Shown: positions 22,690 to 35,350, counted from the stretch's first letter. The stretch: 64,000 nt of DNA from Euptelea pleiosperma (GCA_035048495.1 CM068551.1:17920248-17984247), one strand, 5' to 3'. Program-made: numbers and translations. The notes: generated by a model from the letters alone, not told the origin.

Positions 22690-22885
22690 ACCCTAGTATT
22701 AATTATTCAAGATTGGAAAAATGCTATCCCATGGATAACTGGAAAAAGTATACGGTTGAGGCTATTGACCATTGGATTCAAGAGATCTACGGTACACGAG
22801 GCCGCAACTGCAAAGAATAAAATGGTTGTTGCCTCCTGGACCGTGGATCTCTTGAATCCAACTGTTTATCCGACTCTTTAAGGTT
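22690..22885. repeat. Inverted-repeat element ('GATTCAAGAGATC' family)
   Basis: GGATTCAAGAGATCTACGGT in the left half is inverted as CCGTGGATCTCTTGAATCC in the right half. The same arm words occur at 53327-53490 and in one arm near 35350-35395. No TSD was read. Confidence 0.45.
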
Positions 22886-23058
22886 TAAATTTAGGTAATT
22901 TAGCCCTTTTATAACTAATTTATACAACTACTTAATTTCTTCTGGTAGTATTTCGTCCATGTATTCATTACTACGACTTTTTGAAAGCGAAGTTACAAAA
23001 AAATAAATAAATACATTAAATGTAGGCAAAAAGGGTTGCACACCAAAATGTCCACCAT

Positions 23059-23410
23059 ACGAGGGTCAGGATCAGGGGACACAAATTTTGACACAAAATT
23101 TCACACCAAAAAATTGGCGAGGCCGTCCAATATATAAATTAGAAGTTTCGGAATAGGACGATTTTTGGTGATATCACCCTAAAAAAAAATTCAAATCATT
23201 CTGATATTCGTAGCCTTGTTTACAAGTTGAAGAATTATGGACCGTCAAAAAATAAATTAGATGGGCTTAGAAATTTTAGAATGGGCCGATTTTTGTACAG
23301 GTGATCTATATGGTGAGGAGATCATCCCAGAAAAAAAATCAGCCATTGATTTATCTTCCATGTGGGTACACCAAAATTGGTGTGAAATTTTGTGTCCCCT
23401 GATCCTGACA
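23059..23410. mobile_element. Mutator-type MITE, relative of 691-1053
   Basis: The left end GGGTCAGGATCAGGGGACAC is inverted as GTGTCCCCTGATCCTGAC at the right, and both ends continue inward with ACAAAATTT...CACACCAA words. The middle shares GATGATCTATATGGTGAGGAG and CCATGTGGGTACACCAAAAT with 691-1053. Flanks CCACCATAC and ACACCATAT agree at 7 of 9 positions, a worn 9-bp duplication. Confidence 0.6.
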
Positions 23411-25850
23411 CACCATATAATTGGGTAGTTTTAGGTATTATAAACACGGCCCACCACCTCATCAATGTAAGCTCATCCAATATGTGGATGAATTGCAACG
23501 TCAAAATAAATGTACTCTTAACTTGGTGCACGTCATGCAAAGAACATGTCTATTTTAAGGCATCGAGATATTTCCTTTTTATTAGGGAAATGGTTACCTA
23601 TGGAAAGGGAAAAACCTAGAGAACTTCGGTTGTTGCAGTACGACTGCAAACGTGAGGTCGCAGTAATCAAGACCACATATTTTTTTTTTTTAAATCAAAA
23701 CCACATGTGACGTGGGGTCCACATCACTTTTGAGGTGAGCCCCCCCTCTAGAACACATAACCTTTGGTCTTCTAAAAAGGTAATCTAGAGGGGAAAATAA
23801 AAAAAAAGTAGGTACAATTGCCATTTGATCAATGTTTAAAGGGTTGGCTCCAGCTCCACCTGAGGATGCCCACGATCCCTAAGCTATTATGGTGTTTTGA
23901 ACTCTTCAAGGAAGTTGACCTATGTGTTGGGTAACTCCACCCCTTCAAAAGGAACAGTCTAGCCTACTCGCAGAAGTAGACTTTCCCTCAATATATGCAG
24001 ACTGGTATCGAGAAGTTCCATGCGGTTGCTCAACACCACAGTGAAGCACTTAGAGGACTTCATGAATAAAAGGATTCCACTCCTAGAACAAGAAACCCAT
24101 GAGTTTTTATTGATTATCTTGTAATTTGTTTTTCTCATTAGGTGATCAATTTTAAAGTCCCAAGGGAGCCCATGTCTAAGAACCCAAATCCAAGCAAAAG
24201 TTTGTGGGCCACGAGTTGGGCTAAGATGGTGGGCTAACATGTGAGTTGGGTCAACAATAATCCAAATGTGTGAGTGGGAGAAGATTCGGACCCAAAAAGA
24301 TTGCATTGGATTCACTAAAGGAGTGACCACATGGAATAGACATGTGCAAATGTAAGGAAAGAAACAATACAATGTACTCGTTAGTTGCAGCGAACCACGT
24401 AAAAACTGTGCTCTTCCTCCCTATCATTGAGGTTCTTGTTTTTATGGTTGTACACATGATCTCACATCTTTTGCCAACGTCTATGGGAACGCGATAGAAA
24501 GGTTTCTAATCATTAATCGATTATTGCAGATGAGGATTGTTTGTCTCCATGATGAAGCATTCAACTTTCGCACATCAAGCAGCCTTCTGGAGCTTTTCTT
24601 TCCCCCTATACTGTTGGAGATAACTTTGTAACCGTAACTCAAAATTGATATTATTATATTTCCATTGATTTGTATCGATTTCATTATATTTCAGGACATT
24701 TTTTATGTCGTTTAGGGGGTCAAAATTCACTTTGGCATTATCAGATCTCGCTTTTCCATGAGCAGAATCATCTCCTTCTCACCTCCTTGATGTGGACTAA
24801 TATCGAATTTCCATTAGTTGAAGAAACAGGGGGAGTTCCTCCTAGATTGAGTACAAGGATAGGAGGATTGTGTTTACTTGTCACTGAGACAACTCTGCAT
24901 GCATAGCTCTACACAAATGCTTGTGCACCTTATATACTTTTTTTCTATGCTTGTGCACCTTAAATGTACATTTTTTCTTATTGTCACCTTGATGTACTGT
25001 TTGCTTGCTTGGGTAAGTGAAGAAAGCATTGAAATCTGATTCTAATAAAAAGGGTTAGTGAAGACACTAAGCTTGGTTTTAATTCGACATAAAATTGAAC
25101 CTGATGAGGTCTAGATACCATCACCATAGCTGGTGTTGAGCCTCACCTGATCAAACCATTAGTCAAAAGTCAATACACTAGAATTTGGTGTTATCATGTG
25201 ATCACATTACCCTAAAAACATAAAGGGTACCACAAATAACCCAATAAATAATTAAAAGTTAAAATATCAGTTCGATATACACCAATAGCAGTTAGAGATA
25301 TCTGGCTACGAGCAAATAGCAAGTGGGACCGCTTTGAGTAGTAAAACTAATTTGCTGCCTCTTACTAACAGCACAGCATGTTAAAAGGATATAAAACCCT
25401 AATACTACCTTACAAACAACACTTATTGGACAGTTCAGATTAAGAATATTAATCTGACAGGATCTGTATTATTCGTGGGTAAATCAGAGAATGAGATCAT
25501 TCTAGAATATTGATTGGACCTAGCAAATCTTATAGTTGGACACATGAATGATGGTGGTGATCTCTTGAATGTGTATCAGGTAATTCTAAAGTTTAAAAAT
25601 TTGAACATTATGGATTACAACACAGCTCTGTTGTGTGGTAAACCACAGCATAAACGCTGGAACATAGAGAACCATCATTGCTTTGCAGAAGATTTCAGAT
25701 CATCCAGGTTCACATTGTGACCCACAGTAAATCATGGATCCAACTGTGATCCTCAATGATAACCGGAAAATTGACAGCAGATGAAGCAATTATTTATTTG
25801 GCATTGATTCAAACATGACCCACCTTATGCCATGCTAAATTGCATCATCA
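23411..25850. other. No gene recognised
   Basis: About 2.4 kb without a recognisable protein family in six frames. Several ORFs up to 137 codons (for example 24372-23959, minus) show no domain motifs. There are short A/T runs and no clear inverted or direct repeats. This looks like old, diverged intergenic sequence. Confidence 0.4.
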
Positions 25851-25854
25851 GCAT

Positions 25855-26162
25855 TGCTTGGTAGCATTACAAATGTTTGCGACATTTGTTTATGCTTGGT
25901 GTCGCAACATCCAACAAATATTTGCATTAGACCCAATCATTTTTTGCCAAAAAGTGGTCTAATGTTTGCAGCCAAAAAGTGGCTGCAAACAATAGGCGAA
26001 TGACTCGCATCCCTCTTGGTCTCCCACAATAGCTCTCCCCTCCCCTCCCCAACCAATAAATATTTTTCCCAACAATACTTGTCATTGCAAACATTTGATT
26101 ATCAAATATTTGCTTACAAACATTTTCCTGCAAACTACAGAGAGGATACCAAGCAGGGCCAT
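25855..26162. mobile_element. 'GCTTGGTA/TACCAAGC' MITE
   Basis: The left end TTGCTTGGTAGCATTACAAATGT and right end GATACCAAGCAGGGCC are inverted. The inside is rich in AAATATTTGC and GTTTGCAGCC words also seen at 1-132 and 1680-1850. There is no coding content. Confidence 0.5.
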
Positions 26163-26454
26163 CGTAGCTTGTATTCCAAGCTGAGCTTTCCCCATGTATG
26201 ACAAAGCCAAAAGAAAATTAGAACAGACAGCTGCATTATAAATATGAACAGAATGTGTATGAGGGATACTCAGAAAGAACAAGCTATCACCTTCTTAATC
26301 ATCTATTAAAGAAATGCTTTAACTGTTCAACAGTACAATTCAAATAACCATGAGACAGGTCATGTGTTTCTACAATAAACAGCCATATTTGAAGCAATAG
26401 TAATATTATTTCCATGTCTACGACATACTTACAGCAGCACATATACGACGACAA

Positions 26455-29400
26455 CTATGATAAGTACCTCCAAAGTGCTGGGCGATCCCTTGATATAACA
26501 AGAACCCGAGATGCCAAATAATCAAAAGAAGGGGAGTACAAGTCGTCCGGGCCAATGACATCTCTAACTTGTTGACTCTTCCCATGATCGACAGCAAAAG
26601 ATGGTGTCCCTTCATCCTTTAAGGCATCAAACACAAACAGACCCAATCCACAAACACCCATCACAAGATCTGAGTTCCCCCAAACTTGAGATATGGCTGA
26701 GCAATGGAAGTGAGCACTGGACTCTGGCAGTGCATAAGTGTTGACAAGCGTTCCTTTGCGCAACGAGAATTGTTGAACTTGTGAGTAGGCCTGTTTGTTT
26801 ACTGCTAATCTCCTGTCAATGCATCCGAGAAAGATGGAATCCCCACGGGAGAAGACGGACTGGACACTCAATCCATGTTTGGATATCTTCAGGCCCACAC
26901 CAGATGGGAGACGGAAGTCTAAGACATTAATTGTGTCCTGTGTGCAGAAAACACCATCATTTCCTTCGACGTCCGATGAACTTAACCTGCATTTCAAATA
27001 AAAACATTCAGGGATAATAAGATCACTTAAAATAAGATTCATGTCGCTCCCAGTTTGTTTTTCAATTGCCCTAATTTGAAAATCAAGTGTCTCTTCCTTC
27101 ATGTACTGTACGATTCAAATTGCGTCATACATCCTTACGAAGTAAATACCCTTTCTGGTAGCAATGGATGCAAGTACATCTATAGGCATGACTTAATCAA
27201 AATAGATTGAAAATTGAAAAAGAGATGGAATAACCAGCAACAGAAAATGATCTTTCCACTCAAACAGAATAACAAAAAAGTTCCAGGTTCACATAAATAT
27301 GTCAGTTCTGAAAAAAAGTGTCTTGAACAAGAAGAAATCCAGGACCACGCCATTTTACTAGAGCTACACCAGTGCAAAAATGGAAGAGATACACAAACCA
27401 CAAAGTGCAATGAAAATATGAGCAAAATTTAAATGACAAGCAAAATGAAGAAAATAAATCACCTTCGGCGAACCCCTCCGCCTAATTCAGCATCAGTATT
27501 ATTCACATGAAGAGCTGACAACTTTCGGCCAGACAAAGCAACAGATAGCAATGCCTGAGGATTGAGTGAGTTCACATCCCAGAGACTAATGGCTTCTGTT
27601 TCAGCTACAACCACCTTCCCTCTGTTTCTCCAGTGCAAAGGGCTAGAGTAATCCATCGTTATCACTGGCCTCTGTACATCCCATTTCATAACTTGCTCCC
27701 CATCACGTATATCATAGACACTAACCACCCTTTGAGAGCTTGCAGTTGACACAAGAAGTGGCCCACATGGCTTATACCACCATTGTTGGTTTTCAGGGAC
27801 CGTGATTGTAGACAAAGCATTTCTTCTGTACAAACCTATGTTGGGCAGGGGACCAAGTACTGTTCTTTGAGAAGAAGTGATAGTTCCATCCTCAACATGG
27901 AAAGCTTTAACATCTTTGGTATAGAAATCCCAAGAGCAAAAACCTGATTCCAAAGTATTCCCAGATGATGCTGCGACAACGTATCTCCCTGAGCTACCAT
28001 CTGCACCAGGGGCACGGATTAACCAACAATCTCCCCATAAGTTAGGCGAGACTCCAGCAGGGGGCTTGTATTCAGCTTTCTCCTGAAATGAGGAATAAGT
28101 AGACAAAATCAGGCCAAAACACCATGAACGTGTGTTTATGTCCATCCATCCATAGAGTCGTTCATTCATACGTACATGCATATATATGTGTGCATTTGCA
28201 TCTTGAGCATTCTACAGAAGAAGCATAAAAGGATGTAAGACAAATACAAACTGAAAAAGATGCATGATCTCTCTTAAATATCAGAAATCAGAATTAAGCA
28301 AGAAATTAGCAGTCCTACAAACAGAATAAAGACAACACCTGATTATCTCTGCTAACAATGAGAAGGAAGCAAGAAATGAAATATTAAGGATATAGACTTG
28401 GGCTAACACATGATTAAACTATTTTTAATGAGACTTAGAAGCTGGGCTAGATGAAAGTAAAAGATGTAGATCATAAAGCAAAAAAAAAAAATGAAAATGG
28501 AGGTTGAGTTTTAGATAGGACACTAGAATGCATACCTCTGAGTTTGTGATATCATAAAAGGAACACGAACCATCATCATGAGCAAGAAGAGCTGATTCAC
28601 CCTCTGATACGAACCATCCACCCGTCGAGGTCTTGCGACCTATTTCATGGAGTTGCTCCATGCATGAATCTTCAATCTCCTCTGGAATTATCATTGTCGG
28701 TATATTTTCCTGATCATCAAACTCCTCAATGGTTTCATCAGCTGTGAGACTGATCTCCCCGTCACAATTCCCATCAACCAGCATATTAAAATTATCATGT
28801 CCCGCTGAAGTTGCAGTACCATCCATTTCCTGAATTTCACAAAACTCCAAACCAACATGCTCATCCCGTGTGGTGACCTTACACTTGTTTTTATTCAAGG
28901 AAGCCAAGAACTCCAATGCAATGGGGTTCTCATCGATGGGGCTCAAAACAACATCTTTTAGCTGTGAGTCACCACATGGCTCTGATAGATCTGGTCGATT
29001 GTTTTGATTGCTTGCTGATGATGCACTCAACAACGTCCGACTTCTAAGCAATTTATGATGAGGGAACAACCTCGCTTCTAATTCCTCATGATTCAAACCT
29101 TTAACTGAATTTTTCGAACAATCCAATTCCCCAGTTTGATTTTTTTCCGATTTATTGGACTGTTGATTATCATTTTTGACAATTTTGGTCAACTCCAAGC
29201 TTTCGTGATTATCATTTGTCACATGACCCATGGCTTTCTCGATTCCTGAAACCTTTTCCTGAATATCTGAGAGTATAATCTTTGTAGCATCCGGGTTGTT
29301 CATATCCAACATTTCCTTGGTCTTCTTGATGTCTGATGCAATTCTCTTAACCTTTCCTTCTAGGAAAGCAAGCTTCTCATGGAGCTTGCTTGGGTACTTA

Positions 29401-30434
29401 TTAATAACTCTAACACCTTTATTTTCATCACGAGCACCCTTTTCTTTTGAATTGTCTAAAACCTTTAAACCATTTGAAGCTTTTTCACTCACCCCTTTTG
29501 AATTTGAATCAAAACGACCGGTATCCCTAGGTTTTTCAATAACCCTAGGACCGTTTGTGGCTTCCTCAACTGCATCTTCCGAATTCAAAACTAAATTAGT
29601 TTTCTCCACACAATCTTCAAAAACTTTTTCCCTCATAGCTTTCAAATTCGAATCTAAATAACATTCCTCCTGACAACTCCTTAAACCACCATTCATATCC
29701 TTGTCACTTGATCTTGCCAAATTTATGTTTAAATTAACTTCTCCCTTGCAATCAACAAAAACACCATTCAAATGCTTTTCACTTGGTTTCGCATTCGAAT
29801 CTGATAGCTTCAGATCGTTCGACGCCTTTTCAACATTTTTCTCTGACTGCACACAGAGATTAACTCTATTCTTACAATCTCCTAAACCCCTAAATCCATT
29901 CTCAATTCCTTTGCTTACTTCTGAATTCGATTCCAAATTAGCTTTCTTCAGTTGACGTTTTTCTAAAACCCTAGAACCATTCAAAGCTTTTCCCCCACTT
30001 GAGACAACAAGATCGGTTCCACCAACCGAACCTTTTTCTAGGGTTTTCACTGATCGATCAGAAACAGAAACTCTAGGCATTCGATCCTTACGGAAGTCAG
30101 AAATAAACCGAGTAAAATCAGAGGGACTAGAGCTCCTACCTCTCGGTATTGACGACGTCGACCATCGAACCCGCGATTCTCCGTCCTTGATTGGGGCCGC
30201 CGGCTTGTCGATCCGCGGGATCGGAAGCGGTCGGATCGCCGGTTTCTGACACACGGCCTGGATTCTGGAGCCGGAAAGAGATCTAAGGTTTTCTTTCCCG
30301 GTGGGTCTTTTGAAGCTCCCGCCGTTATCTTTCTCTGAGATCGGCGTTAGGGTTTTTGAGGGCTTTAACGCCGTTACCTTTCCTCCGGCGCCGCCTCTCT
30401 CTTTTACTCGGCGAACTGTCGCTGACGACGACAT
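26455..30434 (-). CDS. WD40-repeat protein, KIN14B-interacting type
   Basis: Exons: 30434-28536, 28082-27463, 26986-26455, all GT-AG, joining as NSE|EKA and VRR(AG|G)LSS, for 1016 residues. The N-terminal two-thirds is basic and low-complexity, with SSSPSDFTRFISDFRKDRM near residue 100 and a predicted coiled coil at about 348-405 (KLHEKLAFLEGKVKRIASDI). The C-terminal third is WD40-like: SGFCSWDFYTKDVKAF, VVSVYDIRDGEQVMKWDV, EAISLWDVNSLNPQ, and a terminal SRDRPALWRYLS. Architecture and these motifs match the Arabidopsis At4g14310 family, described as interacting with kinesin KIN14B, which suggests a cytoskeletal role. Stop at 26455, no frameshift. The interaction itself is inferred from family membership. 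Confidence 0.9.
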
Positions 30435-30640
30435 TTTTTCTACTGAGATGAACAGTGGGAGTGATGGTAGAGAGACGAGAGAGAGAGAGAGACGTGATGG
30501 GGTTTTTGAGAAGGGGAATTTTGGAGGGAAATGTGTCTGAAATTTGAATTTGAATTTTTAGATGACTTTTGACTTTTCTTTCACTATAGCATAGAACTGT
30601 GCTTTCACGTGATTTTAAATATAAAGGGTAGTTTGGCCAT
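30435..30640 (-). promoter_or_regulatory. 5' flank of the WD40 gene: CT-rich leader, G-box, TATA-like
   Basis: Reading on the minus strand, a TTTATATTTAAA stretch (about 30614-30627) precedes a CACGTG G-box at 30606-30611. A TCTCTCTCTCT leader lies at 30478-30492, upstream of the ATG at 30434. The distances suit a short plant 5'UTR. Function is not tested. Confidence 0.35.
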
Positions 30641-30739
30641 TGTGCAGATGTACATGTTTTTAAAGATGGATCGTGGATCTGTTTTGTGTCAGCGTCGCCC
30701 TGGATCCGACTGGATTGATAATCCGGCACAGGTTATCCG

Positions 30740-31442
30740 AACCCCGAAATCCTTGATGACAGGGAGCAATATGAGCCACGTGGCACACACTTATAGGACT
30801 CTGACCATATGAATGTTTGCCCAATCCCTAGGTGGACCTACAAACCAAAACTCAGCATTATTAGCCATTATTTGAGGTACAATGATCCAAAGGTTTAAAA
30901 TCACTAATCAAGTTTATTTTTGGTTTGGAGTAAAACTTTGATGACAAGCCCTGTCATCAAGGCCAATGACAGGAGCACAATATGAGCCACGTGGCACACT
31001 CTTAGAGGACTCTGACCGTATGGATGTTTGGCCAATCCCTAGGTGGGCCCAAAAACCAAAAATCAGTCCGACTAGTAATATCTTATATCTAGGCTTTGAA
31101 TTGAAATTATTTTCATGGATTGATCTCAACCTTGCGAATTTGAACATTATTGACCATTATTTGAGGTGCAAAGATCCAAAGGTTTGAGATCACTAATCAA
31201 TCTGATTTTTGGTTTTAAGGTCCACCTAGGGATTGGAAAAACATCCATACGGTCAGAGTCCTCTAGGAGTGTGCCACGTGGCTCATATGCGCCCTACCAG
31301 TCGGCCTCGATGACAGGCCCTATCATCAAAGTTTTACTCTTTGGTTTGTAGGTCCACCTATGGTTTTGAAAAACATCCATACGATCAAAGTCCTCTAAGA
31401 GGGTGCCACGTGGCTCATATTGCACTATGTCATCAAAGTTTT
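30740..31442. mobile_element. Outer foldback MITE split by a later sister copy
   Basis: The left part runs 30740-30927 (CAATATGAGCCACGTGGCAC ... TTTATTTTTGGTTTG) and the right part 31340-31442 (TTTGGTTTGTAGGTCCACC ... ATGTCATCAAAGTTTTA). Joined across the inner element they restore the usual foldback arrangement. Confidence 0.65.
30928..31339. mobile_element. Foldback MITE, Mutator-type, with perfect 9-bp TSD
   Basis: It starts GAGTAAAACTTTGATGAC and ends GTCATCAAAGTTTTACTC. Arms contain GAGCCACGTGGCACACTC and inverted partners. The 9-bp repeat TTTGGTTTG lies directly outside both ends (30919-30927, 31340-31348). At 412 bp with no transposase, it is the reference copy for the window's commonest MITE family. 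Confidence 0.8.
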
Positions 31443-31545
31443 ATTTATCAAGAGTCAAGACTGCTTAGAAAACAAAAAGGGTGTTTAATAACAACTTATG
31501 AAATTTGAAAGTAATTTGCAAAACCTCCTTTATACTTTCAAACTT

Positions 31546-31985
31546 TAGAGCACCTCCAAGCGGGCGTCTCCAAATTTTAGCTGCAAGAAAGAATCTTCTC
31601 CATATTTGAAGATAGAAACACCCTTTAAAGTGTTGAACTCTAAGTCTCCAACCATCCCATCTCCTAAAAAGAATCTTCTCCGTGGGTTAGTAACCCCAAA
31701 TACTGCCATGTGTCATTTTGGAAGATAAATATTGAAAGATTTGAAAAATGACACAAAATGTATATCAAAATTGTTGATAATAAAAAGTAGATACTATTTA
31801 TAAATGATACAAAAAGAATTAAATTTGTTTAAATGATTACTAAAAGGATAAAGATGGAATTCAGAAAAGCAAAAAATAGATCTCCATATTTGGAGGCAAA
31901 GAACAAAGACTTCCATATTTAGAGTCAGAAATAGAGGATTGGCTCCAAATTTGAAATGGTTGGACTTTAGAGTTGCTCTTAAGAG
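31546..31985. mobile_element. MITE with 'GAGCACCTCCAA' ends
   Basis: Left AGAGCACCTCCAAGCGGGC and right TTGGACTTTAGAGTTGCTCTT are inverted over the first positions. CTCCATATTTGGAG-type words recur inside in both orientations. Ends and TSD are not resolved. Confidence 0.4.
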
Positions 31986-32009
31986 TTAGGACCCCTTGAC
32001 CTAGTTTAA

Positions 32010-32298
32010 CACAAGGTTTAAAAGGGGCCGTTATAATAGTCTGGGAATATTATTGTTTTTTTTTTTCCGTTATAATGCACTAGGGCAAAAACAAAAAGAA
32101 GGGAAAAAAGCAATGCTAAAATTCAAAATTTCAATTTCAAAATTTCAATAAAATATATAATGGAAAAGTAACAGAAATAATGGGTTTTTTTTAACAATTT
32201 TTTTCAAAAAATATCGGCCATTATTTTTCGAGCGTTTTAACTGTACATAACGTAACGGCCATTATTATTGTTATAACGACTGTTTTTAAACCATGGAT
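32010..32298. mobile_element. 'GGTTTAAA/AACGGCC' MITE
   Basis: Left AAGGTTTAAAAGGGGCCGTT and right AACGACTGTTTTTAAACCATGG are inverted. It is a compact copy of about 289 bp. Confidence 0.6.
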
Positions 32299-32324
32299 CA
32301 ACTATCATTTGAGTTACATTAAGA

Positions 32325-32670
32325 ATAAAACTTCGTTGACAGCCCACAATCAGCAAAGCCATTGACAGCCCCAATATGACCTGTTTGGCTAATCCCTAGG
32401 TGGACCTACAAACCCAAAATCAACCTGATCAGTGATTTCTAAGCACTAGTTGAAGTCATTTTCGTTGGTTGATTTTAACCATAGGAATTTGAGCCTTATT
32501 TACCATTATATCCATACAAAGATCCAAAGGTTTGAAATCACTAATCAGTCTGATTTTTGGTTTGTAGGTCCACTTACGGATTGGTCAAATATCTATACAA
32601 TTAATGTCCTCTAATAAATTGCCATGTGGCTTATATTGTGGGTGGTCAAGCAAGTCTTACTCAAGTTATC
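32325..32670. mobile_element. Foldback MITE (AGTAAAAC family)
   Basis: Left AATAAAACTTCGTTGACAGC and right TCAAGCAAGTCTTACTC match the family tips. Inside are TCCCTAGGTGGACCTACAAA, AATCACTAATCAGTCTGATT and the other family words. TSD is not clear. Confidence 0.55.
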
Positions 32671-32684
32671 CAATGTTTGTTTAG

Positions 32685-33200
32685 ACTAGGTCAAGGGGGG
32701 CAATCCTAAAGTTTAGACTAGGTCAGGCTCCGAGTGCTTGTCTTTTCACCCATGTCCTTTGGCTGTGGATTTCACGAATCCAACGGTGGTTTTGCTTTGG
32801 CAAAAACTGAAAAAAAAAAATGAATACCAGCTCAGCGCTATCAACCACCATTAGATTATTGGAACCCGCGCCTTAGAACACAAGTGGAAAGACGAGTCCC
32901 CTGAACCCGTCACTAGGTACCCAATCAACCGATACCCAATAGGAGCAGTCCTGATTAACCTGGCTTTAGGACTAGCTAACCAGATCTAAAATAAGACGGA
33001 ACCGAAGTATATAGTAGGTTTTCGGACGGAATTTGAACTAAACCAATAGGACCCGAAACTGACATATATAGTTATGTTAAAGATATTAAGTAAATTTAGT
33101 ATGAAAATCATTTTACTTATTCATTTTCACATTTTTTATACTAAAAATTTAATACTTATTAGGGCCGTTTGGACCCCAAAACAAAGTTGGCGCTAGGGAT
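32685..33200. other. Inverted-repeat element then unassigned sequence
   Basis: At 32728-32912 GTGCTTGTCTTTTCACCCATG is inverted as ACACAAGTGGAAAGACGAG, resembling the element at 45326-45711. From 32913 to 33200 I see nothing recognisable. Confidence 0.4.
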
Positions 33201-33201
33201 C

Positions 33202-34290
33202 TTTTTTTTTGTGAAAGTTCACCATGTTATAACCAACGGCAAAAAGCAAACAAAGGACCACCCCCTCAAGATATAAGGTCCCATGAGGGAGGGTTTGACG
33301 TCCAAATTACAAATGAAGAAAAGTTTTGAGCTTTTGCAGCAATCGCATGGGCGACCCCATTTGCTACTCTAGGTAAGTACACAAAAGAACAAAAAGAAAA
33401 AGAGGCAGCTAACTTGTGAATATCCATCAGGAGAGGAATGGAACGACTGCCAACCAAAAGAGATTGCTGTTGAAGGGCCTTAAAAACATTGAGCGCATCT
33501 CCCTCCACCTGCAGCTTAAAATGTAAATGGGGAGTGAGGAGTTCCAAGCCCCATTTCACTGCTTGCACTTCAGCTTCTTCTACAGAGAGAGCTCGAAGTC
33601 TTTTTCCTCCTGCCATTATAATATTTCCGTTAGTATCTCTAACAATAATGCCCACCGCAGCCCATCCTGTAGCGGAATTCCAAGATGCATCTGTGTTGAG
33701 TTTCACAAAATTTGGAGGTGGAGGCTCCCACATGCGTGTAGATGAACTCTGCTGTGGTAGAAGGGTGCTTGCTGATGTAGGATCGGATGGATTGGAGAAG
33801 TTCCAAAGGATTTTGTTTTGATGTGATTATGAATGGATTCATTTCTCCAGTACCAAAGCCTCCATAGAAGAATGCAAATGTAGGCTCGACACTATTGGCT
33901 GTGATCATCCTTTGGGTAAGTTGGAAGAAATAGACTAAGAAACCATTCCCCTATTTCTTGTGGAGAAAGCTGGTCGCTTCTAAGAGATAATGGAGAAGCA
34001 AACCAGATCCTTGAGACGGAGGAGCAGTGGAAAAGAGCATGGCATGAGGTTTTAGATTTTTCCAAGCATCGAGGACAGATATCAGAGATATCGTGGATGC
34101 ATTTATGAATATTTGCTCTTGTGGGAAGGAGATTGCGTGGAAGCTTCCATATAAAAAATTGAGCTCTATAGGGAATTGGCAATTTCCAGATTTCTTTCCA
34201 CTTTGAAGATTGGATGGGATTCATTTGAGCCAGATGGGAGCGGTTGAATTGAGACTAATATGCTGATTTAGGGATCTTTTGACCGTACCC
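33202..34290 (-). pseudogene. L1-type LINE 3' end: zinc-binding and RNase H parts of ORF2
   Basis: Minus-strand translation gives a reverse-transcriptase zinc-binding domain (WKEIWKLPIPYRAQFFIWKL, PTRANIH, ICPRCLEKSKTSCHALFHC) at 34224-33892. Then, after frame changes, an RNase H domain (KLNTDASWNSATGWAAVGII, SVEEAEVQAVKWGLELL, LQVEGDALNVFKALQQQ, VANGVAHAIAAKA) ends at 33266. Acidic residues of the RNase H site (TDAS, EEAE, EGDA) are present. An oligo-A tail (T run at 33202-33210 on plus) follows 55 bp after the stop. The 5' end with endonuclease and RT is missing, so it is a 5'-truncated dead copy. Confidence 0.8.
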
Positions 34291-34386
34291 TCTTTGCACT
34301 TAATTATTTGTTCCACCCCAAAAAAAGAGAGAAATTCTATTTGCAACCCACAAATTGTGCAAGCACCCCACAAATTGTGCAAGCAC

Positions 34387-34770
34387 CCCGAAGAAAACTT
34401 CGCTGACCACCCATTATGACTGCCTCCGATGACCAGCCACAATAGGAGCTACGTGTCACACTTCTAGAGAACGCTGACAGTATGGATGTTTTGGCCAATC
34501 CCTAGATGGGCCTACAAACCAAAAATCAGCCCGATTGGTAATTTCAAACTTATGGATCCTTGTATCCAAATAATGCTCAAATTCCTACGGTTAAAATCAA
34601 CCCATGAAAATGACACCAATCCAATGCTTAGACATCACTGATCAGGCTGATTTTTGGTTTATAGGCCTATATGGGGATTGGCCAAACATTCATACGTTAG
34701 CGACCTCTATAAGTGTGTCACGTGGCTCTTGTTGTGGGCGGTCATAATGGGTGGTTAGCGAAGTTTTACT
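34387..34770. mobile_element. Foldback MITE (AGTAAAAC family)
   Basis: Left GAAAACTTCGCTGACCACCC and right GGTTAGCGAAGTTTTACTC are inverted. Arms carry CAATCCCTAGATGGGCC and CACGTGGCTC. Immediately left, a 19-bp unit (CACAAATTGTGCAAGCACC) is tandemly doubled at 34350-34388. Confidence 0.6.
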
Positions 34771-34914
34771 CCCCCTAATGTTATCTTTGAAATTTGACAT
34801 ACCTTCCCCACAATTTGAAAAAGCTGATTTATACCTCTATGACCCGGTCCACGGTCATTGACTCAACCTTAGAACAAGAACATGTGGAATTGAGCTAAAA
34901 TTCTAACCCCAAAT

Positions 34915-35350
34915 CAAACAACTGTGGTGGACGGCCAGCCAGGAGACTCCGATAGGTTGGACCCCATCAATGGTTGTTAACCCAACGGAGTCTCGTGGCC
35001 AACCAACCACTACTCTAGCGAACAATATTAATTTTAAAATTTTAATTTTAATTTTTAAAGAATATTGGGTTTTTAAATTGTTCACCGGAGTAGTGGTCGG
35101 CCGACCATGAAACTTTGATAGGTTCGCCACCCATTACTAGCGACCAGCTTACTGAGTCTCATGGTCGGCCAACCACCACTCCGGCAAGCAATCTAAAATT
35201 CTATTTTTTTTATTTATGTTTTTTTTTATGAATGATGGATTTTACAATTGCTCTTTGGAGTGGTAATCAGCCGGCCATGAGAGTCCATAGATTGGTCGCT
35301 GCTAATAGACGACCAACCCACTAGAATCTTGTAGCTGGCCGTGAACCACT
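34915..35350. repeat. Three degenerate ~165-bp tandem units
   Basis: Units start near 34920, 35085 and 35240. Each has GGTCGGCC(A/G)ACCATGA-like sequence, a GATAGGTT(G/C)G word, and a second inverted half (CTCATGGTCGGCCAACCACC), followed by an AT-rich spacer ending in AATTG. So each unit is itself an imperfect palindrome. Confidence 0.5.

Noticed and set aside
33266..33733. RNase H ORF as a host gene
   Set aside because: It directly follows a LINE-type zinc-binding domain and is followed by an oligo-A tail, so it is the tail of a LINE ORF2.
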